A stretch of DNA of 64,000 nucleotides from Gallionella sp. (GTDB lineage Bacteria; Pseudomonadota; Gammaproteobacteria; Burkholderiales; Gallionellaceae), in assembly GCA_023229845.1 (NCBI GenBank), contig JALNYK010000009.1, forward strand, positions 34,028 through 98,027. The letters run 5' to 3'. A program made the translations under genes and the position numbers. Shown in pieces: positions 61,201 through 64,000 of this stretch (position 1 is its first letter; each line of letters begins with the position of its first letter). The notes under the pieces are model-generated. The model was given only the letters and a program-made list of their open reading frames with translations. It ran no database searches and was not told the origin of the DNA.

Positions 61201-63313
61201 CGATACGGAGATGGACTGATGGCTTTTTATCCTCGGGAATCAGGCTATAGGCGGCTTCGTGAATCCGGTCGTGCACGAACTTGAAACCGTTGCTCTCCTG
61301 AACAACCATTCCGAGATTGAGCACCGGCTGGATATCCTGACGGACTTGCTCGACCGAATGTTCCCGGATCAGCGCGAGCGTGGCTATGCCCCAGGTGTTG
61401 CCCAGACTGGCCGCCAGCTTCAGCGCATCCCGAGTTTCCTCCGGGAAGCTGTTGAACTTCCTGAGCATCAGTTCGGCCACGTTGTCGGTGGCCTGCATCG
61501 CCCGGATGCCCTCGATATCCCATTGCCAGCCCGTGGGATGTACGATTTTCAGGAGCTGGTCTTCGTGGGCGGTCTGGAGAAAGAGTTTGACGAAAAAAGC
61601 ATTGCCGCCGGTTTTTCTGTAGACCTCGTCGGCAACCGGCGACGAGGCCTCGGTCGTGCAGCCGAGCGCTTCCGCGACCAGCAGGCTGGTGTTCGCAATA
61701 TCGAGGGGGGCGAGGGACATTCTTTCGACTTCGCCGCGTGTTTCCTCGATTTCGTCGATTGTCAGTTGCGTGGGGTGCGCTGCATTCACTTCATTGTCGC
61801 GGTAAGCGCAAACCAGCATGAAGTGGTATAGCTCCGGATCGGTGGCGAGCATCTTGAGCAGCTTCAGGCTCGCCATGTCTGCATGATGGATGTCGTCCAG
61901 AAACACGACCAGCGGGTGTTCTTCTTTGGCAAAGACGCGCACGAATTTGCTGAAGGTCAGGTCGAAACGATTCTGCGACTCCACCGGGCCCAGATTGCGG
62001 ACGGCAGCTTGCTTGCCGATGATTGTTTCGACCGCCGGGATCACGTCGATGACGATCTGCCCGTTTTCGCCCAGGGCGGCCAGCAGTTTTTTCCTCCAGG
62101 CCGAGATGCGCTTCTCCGACTCGCCGAGCAGCAGTTGGATCAGGCTGTGGAAAGCCTGCGCGATGGCGCTGTAGGCGCTGCCCCGGTTGTACTGGTCGAA
62201 TTTGCCGGCGATGAAATAGCCGTGCCGGGTCGCGACCGGTTTCTGCAACTCGCTGATGACCGCGGACTTCCCCACGCCAGAATAGCCGGTGACCAGCAGC
62301 ATTTCCGACTTGCCGCGGCTGGCTCTTTCGAAAATCGACAGCAACTGCGCGATTTCCTTTTCCCGGCCATAGAGCTTCTGGGATAGCCGGAACTTGCCGG
62401 AGAAGTCGAGCTTCCCCACCTCGAATCCTTGGATGGCGTCGCCCCTGGCAAGCAGGTCGCGGCACTTTTCCAGATCGGCTTTCACGCCGAACGCGCTTTG
62501 GTAGCGGTCTTCGGCATTCTTCTGCAACAGCTTGAGGACGATGTCGGAGATCGCCTGCGGAACATCCGGGCGGCGCTCGGAAGGATTGGGCGGCGTTTTC
62601 GCGATATGGCTGTGTATCAGTTCCAGCGCATCGTCGGACGAGAAGGGCACGTTGCCGCAGATCATCTGGTAAAACGTGATGCCGAGCGAATACAGGTCGC
62701 TGCGGTAATCGATCAGGCGGTTCGTGCGACCGGTCTGTTCGGGAGAGATGTATTCGAGCGTGCCGCCCGATGCGGCAAGATCGATGCCGTGAAAGGCGGC
62801 CAGTTCGGCGCGGGTCGAGATGCCGAAGTCCAGGTATTTGATCGTCTTGTTATCGGGCGAGATGGCGATGTTGCCCGGCTTCAAGTCCTTGTGGATGACA
62901 TTCTCGCCATGAATGATGCCCAGGCCTTCGGCGATCTGGATGGCAATATCCAGAAATGTCGAAACATCCATCCCTCCGTCCGGGATCAACTCGGAAAGTT
63001 TTATGCCGCCGAAATCTTCCGACACGATGGCCAGACCGTTTTGGTAAGGCTCCAGCGCATGGTATTTGATGATGAGTTTGTTATCGAACCGGGAGCCGAT
63101 GTCGAACTCGCTCCTGAACCGGTTGATGAGCTCGTGCGAAACGAACTTGGCGGTCGGGGCCTTGATGACGACGGGCTGCCCGTCTGACAGCCTGACTCCC
63201 CGATAGGCGGAACTATGGCTCCCGAGAGAGATTTTCTCCCGGACTTCATATCCCGCCAATCCGATTATGCCGTGCTGTATCACTGATTCATGAGGAGGCT
63301 GTGCAAACAACAA
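58247..63313 (-). CDS. Giant Ser/Thr kinase-AAA ATPase-GAF-GGDEF signalling protein
   Basis: About 1,680 residues. Domain order: Ser/Thr kinase (about 20-270; IHKDLKPGNIAI, LDFGIS, YISPEQTGRTN). Then a STAND/AAA ATPase (about 310-620; Walker A GYSGVGKSAVISEL, LVVFLDDIHHAD). Then a long helical TPR-like region (about 700-1290), GAF domain (about 1340-1490), coiled coil, and GGDEF domain (about 1540-1688; FGGEEF, so probably an active diguanylate cyclase). Similar proteins without GGDEF are known as hybrid histidine or PknB-type multi-sensors. The start is uncertain: TTG at 63313 or GTG at 63283; no good ribosome-binding site is visible. Confidence 0.88.
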   Translation of the reverse strand: MLFAQPPHESVIQHGIIGLAGYEVREKISLGSHSSAYRGVRLSDGQPVVIKAPTAKFVSHELINRFRSEFDIGSRFDNKLIIKYHALEPYQNGLAIVSEDFGGIKLSELIPDGGMDVSTFLDIAIQIAEGLGIIHGENVIHKDLKPGNIAISPDNKTIKYLDFGISTRAELAAFHGIDLAASGGTLEYISPEQTGRTNRLIDYRSDLYSLGITFYQMICGNVPFSSDDALELIHSHIAKTPPNPSERRPDVPQAISDIVLKLLQKNAEDRYQSAFGVKADLEKCRDLLARGDAIQGFEVGKLDFSGKFRLSQKLYGREKEIAQLLSIFERASRGKSEMLLVTGYSGVGKSAVISELQKPVATRHGYFIAGKFDQYNRGSAYSAIAQAFHSLIQLLLGESEKRISAWRKKLLAALGENGQIVIDVIPAVETIIGKQAAVRNLGPVESQNRFDLTFSKFVRVFAKEEHPLVVFLDDIHHADMASLKLLKMLATDPELYHFMLVCAYRDNEVNAAHPTQLTIDEIEETRGEVERMSLAPLDIANTSLLVAEALGCTTEASSPVADEVYRKTGGNAFFVKLFLQTAHEDQLLKIVHPTGWQWDIEGIRAMQATDNVAELMLRKFNSFPEETRDALKLAASLGNTWGIATLALIREHSVEQVRQDIQPVLNLGMVVQESNGFKFVHDRIHEAAYSLIPEDKKPSVHLRIGEILLQHLPDDENIKTVIDAVNHLNISSHLIQGKQKRIRVARLNLLAGRQSKKNTAYASARQYFMAGIAHLPETAWEEEYELCFALHQEWAEAEYLTGDFAKSQEIIYLLLGKSDSAIGKADLYGMLIYQYTVTADYQKGISTGRDALKLLGIELPEENLETALHAEISKAKTNLGDRQIDALIDSPKMTSRTHRAAMRILMEMQPTTYMADPELYSVIAVVMANLSLYYGHTHESAKAYVTYANILSSVLHEYHDGYAFCQLGLKMSERYNDPVQKCRGIFINTAFLLHWTRPFDEGDAAFDEGYQTGIECGDFQYAGYILGFGVANLYNKGMPLPRLSEKLDGFMGFVKKAKHQMPIDTIQGFQLAIANLRGETGGKLSFDTKAMTEQQFVEDCKTRNVVALCYFLVLKAQVLYLHKKHEDALGCILEAGKILDHIRGTSTMAEFNFYHSLILAALYPSRDAATQKQYLMQIEANQRQMKLWADICADNFLHKYLLVEAEKARVSGNDVPAIRAYDLAISAAVKSDFIQNEALAYELAAGFWLDFGKEDFAHIYLNHASQCYRHWGAAALVEGIEKIHTLSKPLAGSFTTPHRTNTSTPDHASAGFDVASILKASQAISGEIVLDKLLEKTMEIVVENAGAQRGFLILKEKGQLTIAAEIDIGNGKEFHLRAMPVEESQGLARSIVNYADRTAQCIVLSDASNEGLFTRDSYVIANKLKSVLCMPVIKQGELFAILYLENNFATDTFTPARLQILNLITSQIGVSIENARLYQSIEKKVDERTRQLQEKSAQLNRANEEMAAEIEQRKLLEEELRRLATTDYLTGLFIRRKLFELGETEINRAKRNGSPLALMILDIDHFKSINDTYGHAIGDEVLKAFAVVFRDSLRNVDSVCRFGGEEFVAILPDTDIQPAMEVAQRLRQNVEASTLPVEGKQLKYTVSIGLTRLLERDTLVSELIIRADEALYHSKKTGRNRVTLAPED

Positions 63314-63342
63314 CTACTTCGTCGATAGTCTGGTCGGATGGT

Positions 63343-64000
63343 TTAGAGCGCGATGCACACGGACTTGGTTTCCAGGTAATTGAGCAATGCGGCATAGCCC
63401 ATTTCCCTGCCCCAGCCGGATTGCTTGTAGCCGCCGAAAGGCAGGGCCGCATCGTATACGTGGTAGCAGTTGATCCACACCGTGCCGGCCTTGAGGCGCT
63501 CGGCAGTGAGGTGGGCTTTTGATACATCGCTGGTCCAGATGGCGGCGGCAAGACCGTAGTTCGTGTCGTTGGCCGTTGCGACGACTTCGTCGATGTCGTC
63601 GAACGGGACGATCACGACCACCGGACCGAAGATTTCTTCTTTGACGACCTTCATGTCCGGCTTGGTATCGACCAGCACCGTGGGCGCAACAAAGTAACCG
63701 TCGCTTCGCGCCTGGCGTGTGGTCAACACTTTCGCGCCCTCCTTGATGCCGCAGTCGATATACGACGAAACGCGGTCGAGCTGGACCTGCGATACCAGCG
63801 GACCCATTTGTGCGGAGTCGTCCATGCCGCTGCCCAGCTTGATCTTGTCGGCGATGTCGGCGATGCCCGCAGCAACGCGCTCGTAAACTTCACGTTCGAC
63901 AAAGATGCGCGAACTGGCCGTGCACACCTGGCCGTGATTGAAGAAGATCGAGTTGGCCGCGCCCGCGATGGCCGCATCGAGATCCGGCGCATCCTTGAAA
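63343..64000 (-). CDS. Aldehyde dehydrogenase (partial, N-terminus beyond window)
   Basis: C-terminal part of an NAD(P)-dependent aldehyde dehydrogenase, about 218 residues seen. The catalytic cysteine is in HGQVCTASSRIFV near the window edge; also EEIFGPVVVIVPF, LAAAIWTSDVSKAH, GTVWINCYHVYDAALPFGGYKQSGWGREMGYAAL and a final YLETKSVCIAL. The motif set fits the broad-specificity ALDH2/betaine aldehyde dehydrogenase-like group. The gene continues to the right. Confidence 0.95.
   Translation of the reverse strand, partial: FKDAPDLDAAIAGAANSIFFNHGQVCTASSRIFVEREVYERVAAGIADIADKIKLGSGMDDSAQMGPLVSQVQLDRVSSYIDCGIKEGAKVLTTRQARSDGYFVAPTVLVDTKPDMKVVKEEIFGPVVVIVPFDDIDEVVATANDTNYGLAAAIWTSDVSKAHLTAERLKAGTVWINCYHVYDAALPFGGYKQSGWGREMGYAALLNYLETKSVCIAL

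Noticed and set aside
1..64000. tRNA or rRNA genes, especially as an integration site for the accessory islands
   Set aside because: No cloverleaf-like sequence or rRNA segment was seen by eye at the island edges or elsewhere; a tRNA scan would settle it.

Overview
The window is GC-rich, densely coded DNA that reads as a chromosomal segment of a betaproteobacterium. The main evidence is the rplU-rpmA-obg-proB block, an aat-bpt-pyrD operon, pmbA next to darP, and an rnfABCD cluster. A Gallionellaceae/Nitrosomonadales-type host is my inference; nothing in the sequence proves it.

Layout. 1-3244: rnfA-B-C-D on the minus strand (rnfD runs off the left edge), an ion-translocating ferredoxin:NAD oxidoreductase. 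3423-7657: a small unknown gene, a REC-PAS-GGDEF-EAL signalling protein, a cheR relic, a decayed second copy of the small gene, a ferritin-like protein and an AhpD-like protein. 7686-11021: tightly overlapped aat, bpt, a membrane protein and pyrD. 11105-19361: a PilZ-like protein, an esterase, a split aerotaxis-type receptor (PAS gene plus CZB-type chemoreceptor), darP, pmbA and an Atm1-type ABC exporter. 19438-24318: PBP7-type peptidase, two MFS transporters and a PatB/MalY-type C-S lyase. 24269-29206: a minus-strand thiol/redox run (AhpD-like, membrane peroxiredoxin, unknown, NrtS-like, DUF427, egtB, egtD) for ergothioneine synthesis and peroxide handling.

29364-34907 is a defence island: a degraded DNA-methyltransferase end, a Gabija-like pair (OLD/TOPRIM nuclease plus UvrD-like helicase) and a RhuM-family gene. 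35085-42792 is a redox/stress cluster: AraC regulator, ECF sigma factor with zinc-finger partner, a c-type cytochrome framed by NPC-pentapeptide repeats, a small Cys-containing membrane peptide, DUF4242, a membrane-anchored di-haem peroxidase, cupin, Crp/Fnr regulator, thioredoxin, CcdA and HD-GYP. 42818-47262 is a second accessory block: a MITE-like element, a frameshifted gene, a TumE/TumA-type toxin-antitoxin pair with a palindromic operator, and an AT-richer 900-residue STAND NTPase with an N-terminal HEPN-type RNxxxH motif, TPR-like repeats and inverted repeats bracketing the gene. 47297-51074: LysR, lipoprotein beta-lactamase-fold hydrolase, a GDCCVxC zinc-ribbon protein, a DUF6969-like protein, a second NPC-repeat secreted protein and a three-unit array of covarying hairpins with an invariant CTGCG loop. 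51075-54263: proB, obg, rpmA, rplU with a strong promoter. 54439-58174: a secreted Cys-rich protein and a Tat-exported small subunit with a GMC oxidoreductase. 58247-64000: a giant Ser/Thr kinase-ATPase-GAF-GGDEF protein and a partial aldehyde dehydrogenase.

The best candidates for undescribed biology are the HEPN-STAND cassette, the NPC-repeat cytochrome and its small paralogue, the CTGCG hairpin array, and a pair of TGTAGC-type dyads in front of the di-haem peroxidase near a Crp/Fnr gene.
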